A DNA stretch of 64,000 nt from Candidatus Altimarinota bacterium (GCA_012031035.1 JAAUUT010000009.1:1-64000); one strand, 5' to 3'; numbered from the stretch's first letter, positions 45,809-56,420 are shown. The notes: generated from the sequence alone by a model not told the origin. A program made the numbers and translations.

Positions 45809-46561
45809 TTAGGGATATAGTCTCTCGATTTCTTTTGCGGTTGCATCGTGTAATGTAATTATCTTGGTTGTATCGGGTGAAGGCGATAGATTTTGATATC
45901 CGATAAAATTAAGACTATTAACATCTATAGATAGCTCGATAGGTGCGATCGCGACTAAACTATCTCGAATTTCTTTTTCTATTGCGTGAATTTTCTCATT
46001 GCTAAGCTTGTCTTTCAATACTCCGATACGCATATAGCAATCGTTATCGATTGAATCGGGTTGTTTGTGATATTTATGGAGTAAGTTAAAGTTTTGGCAT
46101 TCTAAACGAAAGCGATCGATATCGAGAGAAATTCGCGTATTTTTAGACGACCATCCCATTAGTACGGCAAAATTGCCTTGAAACTGAAATGAACGTTCAA
46201 AAGGATGTCGATTTTTACTTAAAAAACCGTAGTCGATCGCCCGATTATAACCACCAATTTTAATTTGAATGGGTAGGCGATCGCTCTGACGAATAAAATC
46301 GATAAACTCGGATAAATTAATATACTTCTCTTCGCTTCTATTCTCTAAAAACCACTTACTTATAATTCCTTTTTTCGTTTTTAACCCTTCACATCCCATA
46401 AGCGTAGCGTGTATTTGTTCGATTGGATAACTTTCAAACTTTTCTTGAAGCGATTTAGAAAGTTGTTTTTGCAAGGATTCGATTAATAATTGAAAAGCAA
46501 GGGGTTTAGTTCTATAAAAAGCAACTAAACTGACATTGGGAAGCTCTGGGATAGAAATCAT
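45809..46561 (-). CDS. Hypothetical protein, perhaps 2H phosphoesterase-like
   Basis: A 250-residue soluble protein. The segment EQIHATLMG has the HxTL form of a 2H phosphoesterase half-site, and the strand pattern around it (NVSLVAFYRTKPLAFQLLIESLQKQL) fits that fold. A second HxTx is not found where expected, so the enzymatic assignment is weak. The last quarter (LSIDVNSLNFIGYQNLSPSPDTTKI) matches the second half of such proteins in shape. Function unknown. Confidence 0.6.
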   Translation of the reverse strand: MISIPELPNVSLVAFYRTKPLAFQLLIESLQKQLSKSLQEKFESYPIEQIHATLMGCEGLKTKKGIISKWFLENRSEEKYINLSEFIDFIRQSDRLPIQIKIGGYNRAIDYGFLSKNRHPFERSFQFQGNFAVLMGWSSKNTRISLDIDRFRLECQNFNLLHKYHKQPDSIDNDCYMRIGVLKDKLSNEKIHAIEKEIRDSLVAIAPIELSIDVNSLNFIGYQNLSPSPDTTKIITLHDATAKEIERLYP

Positions 46562-46617
46562 TCAAACAAATAAGCAGGAGATTAGTGGGAATTCCCTTTC
46601 AAGATTTTAAATCATAG

Positions 46618-46797
46618 CTATTGCTGATTTTCGTTTTCTTTAATAAGCGTCTGACATTTTCTTCCTGCCTCCACAGCATCTTTTAGTAAAGTTCTACTTA
46701 GATTGAAATTTCCGATTTTCATGGCTTCTACTGCATCAGATGAGAGTTTAGTCGCTCGTGCGGCGTTTTTGAGGATTTGATTAGTTCTCTCGTTCAT
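46618..46797 (-). CDS. Small helical protein, pair member A
   Basis: A 59-residue, basic, helical protein (MNERTNQILKNAARATKLSSD..., ending IKENENQQ), shorter than common ORF cut-offs. It starts nine bases after the stop of the similar small frame at 46806. The two look like a pair of short helical proteins of unknown function, possibly remnants of a mobile or toxin-type module. No SD is obvious. Confidence 0.45.
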   Translation of the reverse strand: MNERTNQILKNAARATKLSSDAVEAMKIGNFNLSRTLLKDAVEAGRKCQTLIKENENQQ

Positions 46798-46805
46798 CGA
46801 TTCGG

Positions 46806-47023
46806 TTACTCTCTTTGTTCGGCAATGATGGATTCTAGATTTTCTGCGATCGCATATAGCTTATCTGCCTGGGCAAAAAGAAGGCTAGCATTACTCTCAA
46901 AACTCTCACTTACTGCATTTTCAGCTTCTGCGTACAGGTTGGCAATAATCTCCTGTAAGGAAAGATAAGCTCGTTCGAGGGCAATTAATGTTCTCTGTTC
47001 GATAAATTTACCTCGCTTGAGTA
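46806..47023 (-). CDS. Small acidic helical protein, pair member B, start uncertain
   Basis: An open frame of about 70 codons (LLKRGKFIEQRTLIALERAY..., ending LESIIAEQRE) upstream of member A on the same strand. It is rich in Ala, Glu and Leu and probably a helical bundle. There is no ATG, GTG or TTG in frame after the preceding stop, so either a non-standard start is used (an ATC follows GAGGTAAATTT) or the 5' end is damaged. Low confidence. Confidence 0.35.
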
Positions 47024-47070
47024 GATAAGCTTATATTAAAAGTTAATGGTAGGCAATGTCTAAAAAATAG

Positions 47071-48111
47071 TTAAGACTCGCTTTCGGTCATAATTCTCAA
47101 ACGTACCGATCGCTCGCCAACTTCATCTAATGGGACTTCAATAACTTCGTTGGTGAGAATTTCGAGACAAGTAAGGAGCGATCGCAGATTGGGATTGCTC
47201 GCTCCCGTATCGACGTATAATCGATCCGAGAGGCTGCCGAGACGCTTCCAAGTCGTATAGAGTTTGGCAACCATTTGTTCGAGTTGCGTTGCTCCTTTGA
47301 CCAAATCTGCTGCTGTATTCAAACAATCCAAGCGCAAAGCTTCCTCTAATGCCATTTCCATATCTACAGGAAACTTTTTCAGAGTTTGTACCTGCGCTGC
47401 TGCATCGAGATATTTAGCTAAATTCCTAGCGGATGAAGTCATATACTTCACCGTATCCACGTCTGGACTCTCAGCAATTTCTTTTTGAATTGCCCCTAAA
47501 TGGATATCGGGTAACTTTTCCATCTCTTTTACCAAGGGTGAGAGGTGGCGGGGAGGAAGCGATCCTTCTGCTGCTTTCTCTTTGACTTCCTCTGGCAGTA
47601 ATTCCGAACTCATCGCCGTCCATTCATCAGAAAGTTGCTTGACTTCTCGTCGAGTAATGCGATCGCCCTTTTGTGCCGCTTCGCTGACTAATTTTTGCAC
47701 TTCTGGGGCGGATTTCGCTGTTTCTACAAACGCTCGTTTGCTAAAGTTATTAATCGCATGAGGATCTAACACGCCTTCTGCTAGGAGAGTATCGGCGCTG
47801 TTTGCTAGTTGGATGAGGGCATATGCTTGTCCTTTAGTAATTTCTCGTTGTTTTAACCAATTGAGAAAACCCGTTCCTCGTCCGTCGCCGCCTTTCTTTT
47901 CGCGATCGCGTATTGCCCGTAAAATTCGTCCCCGCCAAATATCAGTTTGTAAATCGAAGCGATCGCACACTTTCCAAATCGCATCGAGTTGTTGTTGAAA
48001 GTCTGTTTCTTGAATCTCCTCATCTTCTGGGTCGGGTAGCTGAAAGTCAAAGTCTACTGGCGCAGACAAAGCAGCAGCAATTTGTTCAGGAGAGGGAGGC
48101 GTAGCAATCAT
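47071..48111 (-). CDS. Cyanobacterial hypothetical protein, helical
   Basis: A 346-residue soluble, mostly helical protein. The N-terminal third has LDAIWKVCDRFDLQTDIWRGRI, then GTGFLNWLKQREITKGQAYALI, which is reminiscent of helix-turn-helix DNA-binding proteins. A KRAFVETAKSAPEVQKLVSEAA region follows, and a C-terminal domain ends VRLRIMTESES. I do not recognise a named family. It might be a DNA-binding or plasmid/partition-like protein. The small helical gene pair lies just downstream in the same direction. Confidence 0.65.
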   Translation of the reverse strand: MIATPPSPEQIAAALSAPVDFDFQLPDPEDEEIQETDFQQQLDAIWKVCDRFDLQTDIWRGRILRAIRDREKKGGDGRGTGFLNWLKQREITKGQAYALIQLANSADTLLAEGVLDPHAINNFSKRAFVETAKSAPEVQKLVSEAAQKGDRITRREVKQLSDEWTAMSSELLPEEVKEKAAEGSLPPRHLSPLVKEMEKLPDIHLGAIQKEIAESPDVDTVKYMTSSARNLAKYLDAAAQVQTLKKFPVDMEMALEEALRLDCLNTAADLVKGATQLEQMVAKLYTTWKRLGSLSDRLYVDTGASNPNLRSLLTCLEILTNEVIEVPLDEVGERSVRLRIMTESES

Positions 48112-48319
48112 AGCAAAATGAGTTTGAGATAACCGATGAAAAAGTTAGCCCATTAATCATAAGCTGTAAACATATAGGAGGCAATAAGAGTTTGAAAGGT
48201 AAATTTCGTCTTACCAAGACAAAATCCTTCTAAATTTAGCAACGTCGAATTTTTCTTCCCAGATCTTCGTGCGATTTGCCACAATAATTCTTAGTGTTAA
48301 CTCAACTTTTAGCGTTCTC

Positions 48320-50251
48320 ATGACTCAACCCGCGATCGCGCCTTATGGTTCCTGGAAATCGCCGATTATTTCAGACCTCATTATTGCTGGGACGGTTGGA
48401 CTCGGAGGTATTGCTTTTGATGGCGACGATATTTATTGGTTAGAAGGACGACCGACGGAAGGCGGGAGAAATGTATTAGTTAGACGCACTCCTGATGGAG
48501 AGGTTACAGATATTACCCCTCAACCTTTTAACGTGCGTACCCGCGTCCACGAATACGGCGGCGGTTCTTTTTTAATTGAAAACGGAACGATATATTTTTC
48601 TAATTTTGCCGACCAACGAATTTATAAACAAACGCCAGATTCCCAACCGCAATCGTTAACCCCAGAATCGAAACGACGCTACGCAGATTTAACGCTTGAT
48701 TTGCCACGAAATCGTTTGATTTGCGTCTGCGAAGACCATACCCAAGAAGGCGAACCAGAAAATACGATTGTCAGTATCGATTTAGATACGGGTGAAGTAC
48801 AAGTATTAGTCTCTGGAAGCGATTTCTATTCTTCTCCCCGTTTGTGTACCATTGGTACACAAATAGCTTGGATAAGTTGGAATCATCCTAATATGCCTTG
48901 GGACGAATCGCAGTTGTGGATGGCGACCGTGAATCCTGATGGTTCTCTTGGCGAAGCAAAATGTATTGCTGGAGGAACGGAAGAATCTGTTTGCGAACCG
49001 AGATGGTCGCCGGATGGGAGGTTATATTTTTCGAGCGATCGCACGGGTTGGTGGAATCTCTACTGCTACGATCGCAATGGGACAATCGAATCTCTTTACA
49101 AGATGGAGGCAGAATTTGCCTATCCGCATTGGGTGTTTGGGCTGTCTAACTATGGATTTGCGTCCCCATCTCGTCTGATTTGTACTTATACCCAAAATGG
49201 CAGTTGGTATTTAGCCAGTTTGGATCTCAATAACAAGCAACTACAACCCATCGACACGCCTTATAATAACTTTTCCTCGCTTCAAATTCAGGGAAATAAA
49301 ATTGCTTTCATCGGCGGTTCGCCAACCGAACAAGCAGCGGCGGCAATCTTAAATTTCGATGCGTTGCGTATCGAAATTATAAAGCGTTCTAGCGAATTAG
49401 ATATCGATCTAGGATATCTATCTATCCCAGAAGCGATCGCATTTCCAACCGAAAACGGATTAACCGCTTACGCTTGGTATTATCCCCCCAAAAATAAAGA
49501 TTACGTCGCCCCAGCAGGAGAATTACCACCCCTTTTAGTAAAAAGTCATGGTGGTCCGACTGCTGCTGCATCGGCGAGTTTTAGCTTGCGGGTGCAATAC
49601 TGGACGAGTAGAGGATTTGGCTATCTCGATGTTAATTATGGGGGAAGTACGGGTTACGGTCGAGAATATCGCCAACGTTTAGATAAAAATTGGGGAATCG
49701 TAGACGTTGACGACTGTACCAATGCAGCGAAATATCTCGTCCGACAAGGGAAAGCGGATGGAAATCGCTTAGCGATATCTGGCGGAAGCGCGGGGGGATA
49801 TACAACGCTCGCCGCATTAACATTTAAAGATATCTTTAAAGCAGGAGCCAGTTATTATGGCGTTAGCGATTTAGAAATATTGGCACGAGATACCCATAAA
49901 TTTGAATCTCGCTATCTCGATCGCTTGGTGGGTAAATATCCTCAAGAAAAAGCCATTTACGAAGCGCGATCGCCGATCCACTTTACCGAACGACTTTCCT
50001 GTCCCGTTATCTTTTTTCAAGGATTAGAGGATAAAGTCGTTCCTCCCAATCAAGCAGAAATGATGGTGGAAGCGATTCAACAAAAAGGTTTACCCGTTGC
50101 TTACGTTCCCTTTGAAGGCGAACAACATGGCTTTCGCCGCGCTGAAAATATCAAACGGGCATTAGATGGAGAATTTTATTTTTATTCTCGTGTCTTTGGA
50201 TTTCAATGTGCAGACGAGATCGAACCTGTTAAAGTTATAAATATTAAATAA
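48320..50251 (+). CDS. S9-family peptidase (acylaminoacyl-peptidase-like)
   Basis: A 643-residue prolyl oligopeptidase-type serine peptidase that removes residues or acyl-amino acids from short peptides. The N-terminal two-thirds is a beta-propeller with repeats like YADLTLDLPRNRLICVCEDH. The C-terminal alpha/beta hydrolase domain has the nucleophile SGGSAGGYTT (about residue 488), the aspartate in GLEDKVVPPNQAEMM and the histidine in GEQHGFR. I start at MTQPAIAPYGSW (48320), the usual N-terminus, rather than the GTG at 48269. Cytoplasmic; intact. Confidence 0.9.
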   Translation: MTQPAIAPYGSWKSPIISDLIIAGTVGLGGIAFDGDDIYWLEGRPTEGGRNVLVRRTPDGEVTDITPQPFNVRTRVHEYGGGSFLIENGTIYFSNFADQRIYKQTPDSQPQSLTPESKRRYADLTLDLPRNRLICVCEDHTQEGEPENTIVSIDLDTGEVQVLVSGSDFYSSPRLCTIGTQIAWISWNHPNMPWDESQLWMATVNPDGSLGEAKCIAGGTEESVCEPRWSPDGRLYFSSDRTGWWNLYCYDRNGTIESLYKMEAEFAYPHWVFGLSNYGFASPSRLICTYTQNGSWYLASLDLNNKQLQPIDTPYNNFSSLQIQGNKIAFIGGSPTEQAAAAILNFDALRIEIIKRSSELDIDLGYLSIPEAIAFPTENGLTAYAWYYPPKNKDYVAPAGELPPLLVKSHGGPTAAASASFSLRVQYWTSRGFGYLDVNYGGSTGYGREYRQRLDKNWGIVDVDDCTNAAKYLVRQGKADGNRLAISGGSAGGYTTLAALTFKDIFKAGASYYGVSDLEILARDTHKFESRYLDRLVGKYPQEKAIYEARSPIHFTERLSCPVIFFQGLEDKVVPPNQAEMMVEAIQQKGLPVAYVPFEGEQHGFRRAENIKRALDGEFYFYSRVFGFQCADEIEPVKVINIK

Positions 50252-50306
50252 TCGAGTTCGATAGGATTTATAATTGTAAAGCCTAAGTGCTTAAATTTGT
50301 GCAGCC

Positions 50307-50708
50307 ATGCAGCCTCATTATTGGGCGATCGAGCAATTACCTGGCTTAAGTCAACAGCAACAAGAGCAACTAAAAGCTTGTGGGATTGCGACAACAGAAC
50401 AGTTACTTCGTTTGGCGAGTACGCCTACTGCGAGACAATTACTAGCAGGTCAATTACAGATACACATTCAGTATGTTAACAAGTGGGTAGCTTTATCAGA
50501 TTTAGCGCGTATTCCTAGCGTTGGCACTCGCTATTGCGGATTATTATTGCATTCTGGTGTTGTTTCTGTCGCTCAACTCGCTAAAACTCCCATCCCCAAT
50601 TTACACGAACAAATTTTACGACTACACGTAGCCACCATGCAGCGCAAAGATTTATGTCCTCCCGTCGAAGTCGTCAAGCAGTGGGTAACAGAAGCGCGAT
50701 CGCTTTAA
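50307..50708 (+). CDS. DUF4332-like helix-hairpin-helix protein
   Basis: A 133-residue protein consisting of two helix-hairpin-helix units ([20 protein letters not shown] and [19 protein letters not shown]), the pattern of DUF4332. Such domains can bind DNA, but the role is unknown. It is convergent with the fecE-like gene, which it overlaps by four bases at the 3' end. Probably a stand-alone gene. Confidence 0.8.
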   Translation: MQPHYWAIEQLPGLSQQQQEQLKACGIATTEQLLRLASTPTARQLLAGQLQIHIQYVNKWVALSDLARIPSVGTRYCGLLLHSGVVSVAQLAKTPIPNLHEQILRLHVATMQRKDLCPPVEVVKQWVTEARSL

Positions 50709-51535
50709 TCAGTGGTAGAGACACGATATATCGCGTCTCTACTCCTTTGTCTTCCGATTTGAGAGATCGGGATACACATCGGTGTTCCTGCAATTGGGTC
50801 TGCATGGATTTGACACTTTAAGTTAAATACAGATTGTATAATTTCTTCGGTCATGACTGCTTGAGGTTCGCCTGCTGAAAAAATCCGACCGTCTTTGACT
50901 GCGACAAGATAATCTGCATAGCGACAAGCTTGATTGAGATCGTGCAGTACCATCACAATTGTTCTTCCTTGCTCTTGATTGAGAGCATACAGCAAATCTA
51001 ATACTTCGATTTGATGGGCTAGATCGAGAAAGGTAGTTGGCTCGTCTAAGAGTAAAATATTTGTATTCTGGGCCAATGCCATCGCAATCCAGGCGCGTTG
51101 TTTCTGTCCGCCCGATAAAGTATCTAAAGCGCGATCGCTAAATTTGGTTAAATTTGTCGTTTCTAAGGCATATTGAATAATTTTTTCGTCTTGAGCAGAC
51201 CATTGCTGGAGCCAATTTTGATAGGGATAGCGTCCCTGGGCAACGAGATCTTTTACCGTTAGTCCTTCGGGTGCGATGGGATTTTGGGGCAGTAGTCCTA
51301 ACTGTTGGGCGACTTCCTTGGTCGATCGCTGGAAAATCGATTTACTATCGAGATACACCGTCCCGCTAGAAGGTTTGAGCAATCGTGCCAATCCTCGCAA
51401 TAAGGTCGATTTTCCGCAGCCATTCGCGCCTACCAAGGCAGTAATCTGTCCGCTTGGAATCGTTAAGGTCAGATCGCGGATAATCGTCGTTCTTTCATAA
51501 GACAATGATAAATTTTGGGCGGCGAGTTGTTTCAT
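50705..51535 (-). CDS. Ferric siderophore ABC transporter ATPase (FecE/FepC-like)
   Basis: A 276-residue ATPase that powers siderophore import. Walker A is [10 protein letters not shown] (about 36-45), the signature is LSGGQKQR (about 141), Walker B is ILLLDEPTT. It follows the fecD-like permease with a six-base gap, in one operon with fecC and fecD. The C-terminus extends by about 15 residues ([16 protein letters not shown]) that read through a palindromic repeat at the 3' end. Function in iron uptake is supported by the adjacent TonB receptor. Confidence 0.93.
   Translation of the reverse strand: MKQLAAQNLSLSYERTTIIRDLTLTIPSGQITALVGANGCGKSTLLRGLARLLKPSSGTVYLDSKSIFQRSTKEVAQQLGLLPQNPIAPEGLTVKDLVAQGRYPYQNWLQQWSAQDEKIIQYALETTNLTKFSDRALDTLSGGQKQRAWIAMALAQNTNILLLDEPTTFLDLAHQIEVLDLLYALNQEQGRTIVMVLHDLNQACRYADYLVAVKDGRIFSAGEPQAVMTEEIIQSVFNLKCQIHADPIAGTPMCIPISQIGRQRSRDAIYRVSTTD
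50715..50742. repeat. Palindromic GATATATC-centred interspersed repeat, copy 4
   Basis: The most complete copy: GTAGAGACAC-GATATATC-GCGTCTCTAC. It overlaps the 3' ends of the fecE-like gene, encoding part of its extra C-terminal tail, so the element has extended the protein. Confidence 0.75.
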
Positions 51536-51540
51536 AAGTG

Positions 51541-52579
51541 TTAGCGATCGCGTTGACGAATGAGTAAATATAAGAAATAAGGAGCGCCGATTGCGGCAGT
51601 CATTACCCCGCAGGGAATTTCGATAGGGGCAAACAGGGTTCTTCCGACTAAATCGGCAAAAACCACTAATAATCCCCCAATTAAGGCAGAAACAGGCAGC
51701 AATCCTTGATGATTTGCCCCGACTAACTGCCGTCCTAAATGGGGAGCGATTAAACCAACAAAGCCGATGGTTCCAGCCGTTGCGACACTAGCCCCAGCTA
51801 AGGCAACCGCTACAATTACTAGTAACCCTCGCTGCCATTCAAGTCGACTTCCTAAACCTTTGGCAACATCATCACCTAAATTTAGTACGTTTAAATGTCT
51901 TGCCAATCCAAACGCCATCGGCACAAAGACAATCGTCCAGGGCAATAAAGAGAAAAGTTGTTCCCAAGTTCGTCCGTACACGCTCCCCGCCAACCAAACC
52001 AAGGCAGCATTGACATCATAGATATTGCCAAAGGTAATTAATAAGCTGGTAAATGCTCCTGCGATCGCAGATAGTCCAATTCCCATCAAAATCAATAAAA
52101 TCGGCGAACTTCCTTCGTTCCACGCCAACCAATAAATTAACGCAGACATCAATAATGCACCGATGAATGCACAGATGGGTAACAAATAAACGGGTGTAGA
52201 GGGAAATAAAATAATTATCGTCACCGCAGCAAGACTCGCTCCAGTATCAATGCCAATGATGCTAGGATCGGCAAGGGGATTGCGAGTTATTCCTTGAAAG
52301 ATCGTGCCTGAAATTGCCAGTGCAATGCCAACAATTAAGGCAACTAGCGATCGCGGCAGTCGCAATTCTTGAATGACAAAAATATGGTCGGGATTGCCAG
52401 TATCAATCCCAAACAAGGTTTTCACAATATCCCATGCAACGACAGGATACTCGCCTCGTCCGACATTAATAATCAGTGCTACAAAGCTGATTACTAAGAG
52501 GAAAAGCGCGATCGCGAATCGCGCGTCGTTCGACCCGAAATGATATACCTGAAGAACGTATCGTTAGCCAATCTTTCAT
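51541..52579 (-). pseudogene. Siderophore ABC permease (FecD-like), frame interrupted once
   Basis: An inner-membrane permease of the FecCD family with about ten membrane segments. The main frame (51541-52425) contains GIALAISGTIFQGITRNPLADPSIIG, a core motif, and [14 protein letters not shown] near the end. The N-terminal about 40 residues (MKDWLTIRSS..., then a first helix VISFVALIIN) are in another frame starting at 52579. Removing one base in the GG/AAAA stretch 52500-52505 joins them into about 345 residues. The ATG overlaps the fecC-like stop by four bases, the usual translational coupling. Probable homopolymer error. Confidence 0.88.
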
Positions 52580-53640
52580 TTTTTTACCTTCGATTTCGCC
52601 AGATAGACAAAAAATGGAGAGCCAACAATAGCAGTCATAATCCCAACGGGAAGTTCTTGAGGTTTAAGTAAGACTCGTGCGGCAATATCCGACACTAACA
52701 AAAAAATCGCGCCTAAAATAGCAGAATAAGGCAGAATCCAACGATAATCTGTTTTGATATAAAATCGCACTACATGGGGTACGATCAAGCCAACAAAGCC
52801 AATCGGCCCCGCGATCGCAACCGAGCTTCCTGCTAGCACTACCACGCTAATCGCCGTTAAAATCTTAATATGGGTCGTGTTTTGACCCAAACTGACAGCC
52901 ACTTCATCGCCCAAGTTAATCGTCGTAATTTGTCTGCCTAACGAGAAGGCTAAAATTAACCCAAAAATAATAAATGGTAAAACCGATAAAAATAAATTAA
53001 AATCTCTTCCTGCTAACGAACCTGCCAACCAAAAGCGAATCTCTTCAAAAGTACGCTGACTGACAATCAGAATGGCAGTGGTAATCGAAGAAATCAACGC
53101 ACTCATTGCTGCACCCGCGATGGTGAGATTTAGTGGAGTGGCTCCGCCGCGTCCTAATGTGCCCAGAAAGTAGACCAGTACGGCGGCGGCGGCGGCTCCT
53201 AAAAAGGCAACGCCGATAGAAAGAAATGAACTCCCAAAAATAAATAGTGTAATAACAACTGCAAGGGCGGCTCCTGCTTCGATGCCTAAGATTCCCGTTT
53301 CTGCTAAGGGATTGCGAGTTAACCCCTGCATTAAAGCACCCGATACGGCAAGAGATGCACCAAGAAAAATCGCTATTAGCGATCGCGGCAATCTTACCGT
53401 TTGAATGACTAAATGATCGAAAGAGTTATCGAAGGTGGTAAATGATTCGAGAATGGTTGGAAAAGGAATGTCTTTTGCGCCGAGGGTGACGCTATAAACC
53501 AAGCAGATTAGCAGCAGGGCACATCCTAAGAGTAAACCAATAAGCAGGGGCGATCGCGGCTTAACAAAGTCGTTAGCTGCAACAGAAACTGATTTTTTCA
53601 CGTTTTTCCCAATTTTTGCCTCAATTTTTTGTCTCCTCAA
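52576..53640 (-). CDS. Siderophore ABC permease (FecC-like)
   Basis: A 354-residue inner-membrane permease, first gene of the fecCDE-like operon. After a basic N-terminus come about nine to ten membrane helices. The FecCD motifs GASLAVSGALMQGLTRNPLA and GFVGLIVPHVVRF are present. It is translated just before the fecD-like gene with a four-base overlap. Its divergent partner is the AraC-type regulator at 53928, with a 287-base gap that holds a Fur-box-like core. Confidence 0.93.
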   Translation of the reverse strand: MRRQKIEAKIGKNVKKSVSVAANDFVKPRSPLLIGLLLGCALLLICLVYSVTLGAKDIPFPTILESFTTFDNSFDHLVIQTVRLPRSLIAIFLGASLAVSGALMQGLTRNPLAETGILGIEAGAALAVVITLFIFGSSFLSIGVAFLGAAAAAVLVYFLGTLGRGGATPLNLTIAGAAMSALISSITTAILIVSQRTFEEIRFWLAGSLAGRDFNLFLSVLPFIIFGLILAFSLGRQITTINLGDEVAVSLGQNTTHIKILTAISVVVLAGSSVAIAGPIGFVGLIVPHVVRFYIKTDYRWILPYSAILGAIFLLVSDIAARVLLKPQELPVGIMTAIVGSPFFVYLAKSKVKK

Positions 53641-53669
53641 GCTAAAAAATTCCTAGCATTTTGAAACAA

Positions 53670-53678
53670 ATTATCATT
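53670..53678 (-). promoter_or_regulatory. Fur-box-like core upstream of the fecC-like gene
   Basis: On the minus strand the nine bases AATGATAAT match the central core of the Fur consensus exactly, but the flanks match poorly (about 11 of 19). The position, 30 bases upstream of the fecC start, is right for iron repression. Weak evidence on its own. Confidence 0.35.
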
Positions 53679-53927
53679 TGAATTTTAAGAATAAAATAGT
53701 CATTTGCTAGAGTCAAGTAGGTAAATGATTAGCTTGGTGTGACTTACACCGTGTTTTTGCCATCGGGAAGTAGATATTTTATAGAAGAATATTTTCAACT
53801 AGAATTTTATCCAGATTACTCGTTTTAACTCGGTGCGAGCATTTTGATCGATGAGTGTGACTTTAACACAACATTTCTTTTAAAAAGATGAGAATATTTT
53901 TTATTTAGAACCTCTTATAACATCGCC

Positions 53928-54918
53928 ATGACCATCACGATTTCACAACAATCTTTTTGGGAACTAATGGAAGAAGCCGAAGAAACTGCCCAACACGACC
54001 CATGCGACCCGTTAGATGTAACCTGGAAATATCCTAAGCAATTAGGATATGGATATTATCGAAATATAGAACTGCGCCCAGGATTAGAAATAGAAATCTG
54101 CAATATCCGTCTGCGCGATCGCGTTATTCTAAATTGTCCCGAAAATTATAACTGTTTAGAATATCATTTTCACCTTTTCGGACAGCATGAAGATAAATAC
54201 GCGACAGTTATTGACAAGGAATATGCAATTTATGGTAGTGGTTGTACGTCTAAAGGAAAGATAGATGGCGCAGAGCAAAAAGCTCTCGAAGTAGTAATAT
54301 ATATTGAGCCAAAAATTTTTCAATCATTCTTTAGCAATTCGACCGAACAACTGACAACTGAACTGCAACCGCTAGTTAGACCCATAGAGGAAGAATGTTA
54401 CACTCGTGTTGCCACCCTTACACCAACCATGCAAAACATTTTGTGGCAAATCTTAAAGTGTCCTTATCTAGGATTCACCAAGCGAATGTATTTAGAGGCA
54501 AAAGCATTTGAGTTAGTTAGTTTGGCGCTGGAGAGAGAAATAGAAATGCGAAGGAGCGAGCGTCGCGTCTCCCAATCTTTAAAGCCAGGAACTGTAGAAC
54601 GGATTTACCAAGCTAAAACTTTTTTTATTGCAAAATTTACATAATCCGCCCTCTCTCGTCACTTTAGCACAACAGGTAAATTTAAGCGATTACACGCTAA
54701 AAAGAGGATTTCGTCAAGTCTTTGGGAAGACGGTTTTTGGCTACTTGCACGACTATCGACTAGAACAAGCTCGTCAACTGTTGGAAAGTGGGGATATGAA
54801 TGTAACAGAAGTAGGTCAAGCTGTGGGATTTGCCAGTCGCAGCTACTTTGCAAGTGCTTTTAAGAAAAAGTTTGGGCACAACCCTAAAGACTATCAACAG
54901 CATAAACGCTTCCTCTAG
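53928..54918 (+). pseudogene. AraC-family iron-uptake regulator (PchR-like), frame interrupted once
   Basis: The regulator of siderophore-uptake genes of the PchR type. The first frame has the N-terminal effector-binding part (LEYHFHLFGQHEDK..., GSGCTSKGKI), ending KTFFIAKFT. The second encodes LLQNLHNPPSLVTLAQQV and the AraC helix-turn-helix (KRGFRQVFGKTVFGYLHDYR, VGQAVGFASRSYFASAFKK). Removing one T from the T7 run at 54620-54626 joins them into about 329 residues. It stands directly before the receptor gene. The mutation, if real, would abolish regulated expression; a sequencing error is more likely. Confidence 0.87.
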
Positions 54919-55230
54919 CGTTCAAAAAAAGTTCCTGCTAGCGTTCAATTTGCTTTCCTCACTTCTAAAAATCCAGTAAGGTTTATTGAGATTAATTCTT
55001 AAAAATCAAGATCGATTGCTCGATTTAACTAAGGTGTGAGGAAAATGTCAGATTGGGGGCAACGCATTGCGATCGCTAGTATATTTTCAATTTTATTAGT
55101 TCAACCAGGATTAGCACAAGAAAGAACCAAAGAGCGATCGCCAAGGGTTGAAATTCGCCAATTAAACCAGTTAGAGAAAGTTTCTACCCGTGCTGCCGAT
55201 TTATTGGTGCAACGACAACCTACGCCTCCT

Positions 55231-55310
55231 CTCCCCCCTTTGCAAGGGGAGCCAGCGCGGTCTTGGGGTTTCCCCAAGTGGAGCGACTGGCGTGGGACAC
55301 AGGGGGGTCA
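55231..55310. repeat. C-tract/G-tract repeat in the first AMIN linker
   Basis: CTCCCCCCTTTGCAAGGGG, then a GC-rich spacer and GACACAGGGGGGTCA, in frame between the N-terminus and AMIN domain 1 of the receptor gene. Confidence 0.65.
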
Positions 55311-55695
55311 AGAAAGTCAAATCGTCTCCATAACCGAAGTTCAAATTCAACCTACCGAGACGGGAATCGAGATAATTTTAGTGACTACCGAAAGCGAAAA
55401 CTTAGAAATTAAAGCCAATACCCAAGGCAATGCTTACATGGCAGAACTTCTCAACGCTCAGTTAAAACTGCCAGATGATAAGCCATTCACTCAAGAAAAA
55501 CCTATTAAAGGAATCGCACAAATCGCGATCGTTAACAAGAATAGTAACGCGATTCAAGTGACGGTTACAGGCGAGACAAATCCACCGACGATAGAACTGT
55601 TTGACTCAGAGGAAGGATTAATTTTTAGTTCGACACCAACAGTTCCATCGGCACAAAAACCAACGACACAAGCGCCAACTGACTCTCCTCCCGCC

Positions 55696-55730
55696 CTCCC
55701 CCCTTTGCAAGGGGGGACACAGGGGGGTCA
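55696..55730. repeat. C-tract/G-tract repeat in the second AMIN linker
   Basis: CTCCCCCCTTTGCAAGGGGG followed by GACACAGGGGGGTCA, nearly the same as the copy at 55231 without its spacer, between AMIN domains 1 and 2. Confidence 0.7.
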
Positions 55731-56050
55731 AGTGGTTCCCGTCACAGGAGTACAACTCAACCCCACCGACACGGGCATAGAACTTTTTTTACAAACGCCA
55801 CCCCGAAGCGCCGAACAATTACAACCCAACAATATCAGTTCGGGTAATAACTTTATCGCAGATATTCCCAACGCACAATTACAACTTCCAGATGGCAAGC
55901 CATTTCGCGCCGAAAAGCCAATAGAAGGGATTAACTCAGTTACGGTTAACAATCAAGATGCTAATACCATTCGAGTTACAGCAACTGGAGAAACAACGCT
56001 GCCGCAGGTAGAATTATTCGATAGCGATGCCGGATTAATACTTTGGCTTT

Positions 56051-56100
56051 ACCCCCCCACCCCCCTTGGCAAGGGGGTCACAGGGAGCCGGAGGGGGGTC
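56051..56100. repeat. C-tract/G-tract repeat in the third AMIN linker
   Basis: A7-C-run/C6-TTGGCAAGGGGG with CACAGGGAGCC and a G6 run, between AMIN domains 2 and 3. The reading-frame break of the receptor gene lies here. Confidence 0.65.
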
Positions 56101-56420
56101 AAACTGTTACCATCGAGCGAGTACAACTCAACCCAACCGAAACAGGATTTGAAATTCTTTTACTCACTCCCACAGGTACGGCACAACAGTTGCGAGTTGT
56201 CAATATTTCACAGGGAAATAATTTTATCGCCGAGATCCCCAACGCTCAAATTAACTTATTCGATGGTCAACCGTTTCGAGCCGAAAACCCCATTGAAGGA
56301 GTTAGTGAGGTAACGGTAACAAATCAAGATGAAAATACGGTGCTAGTAACCGTTGTCGGAGAAGAAGAACAGCCAACCGTAGAGTTGTTTGATAGCGAAA
56401 AAGGTTTGATTTTTAGTGCT

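Noticed and set aside
45809-46561. Naming the gene a 2H phosphoesterase
   Set aside because: Only one HxTx motif is visible; the second catalytic motif is missing.
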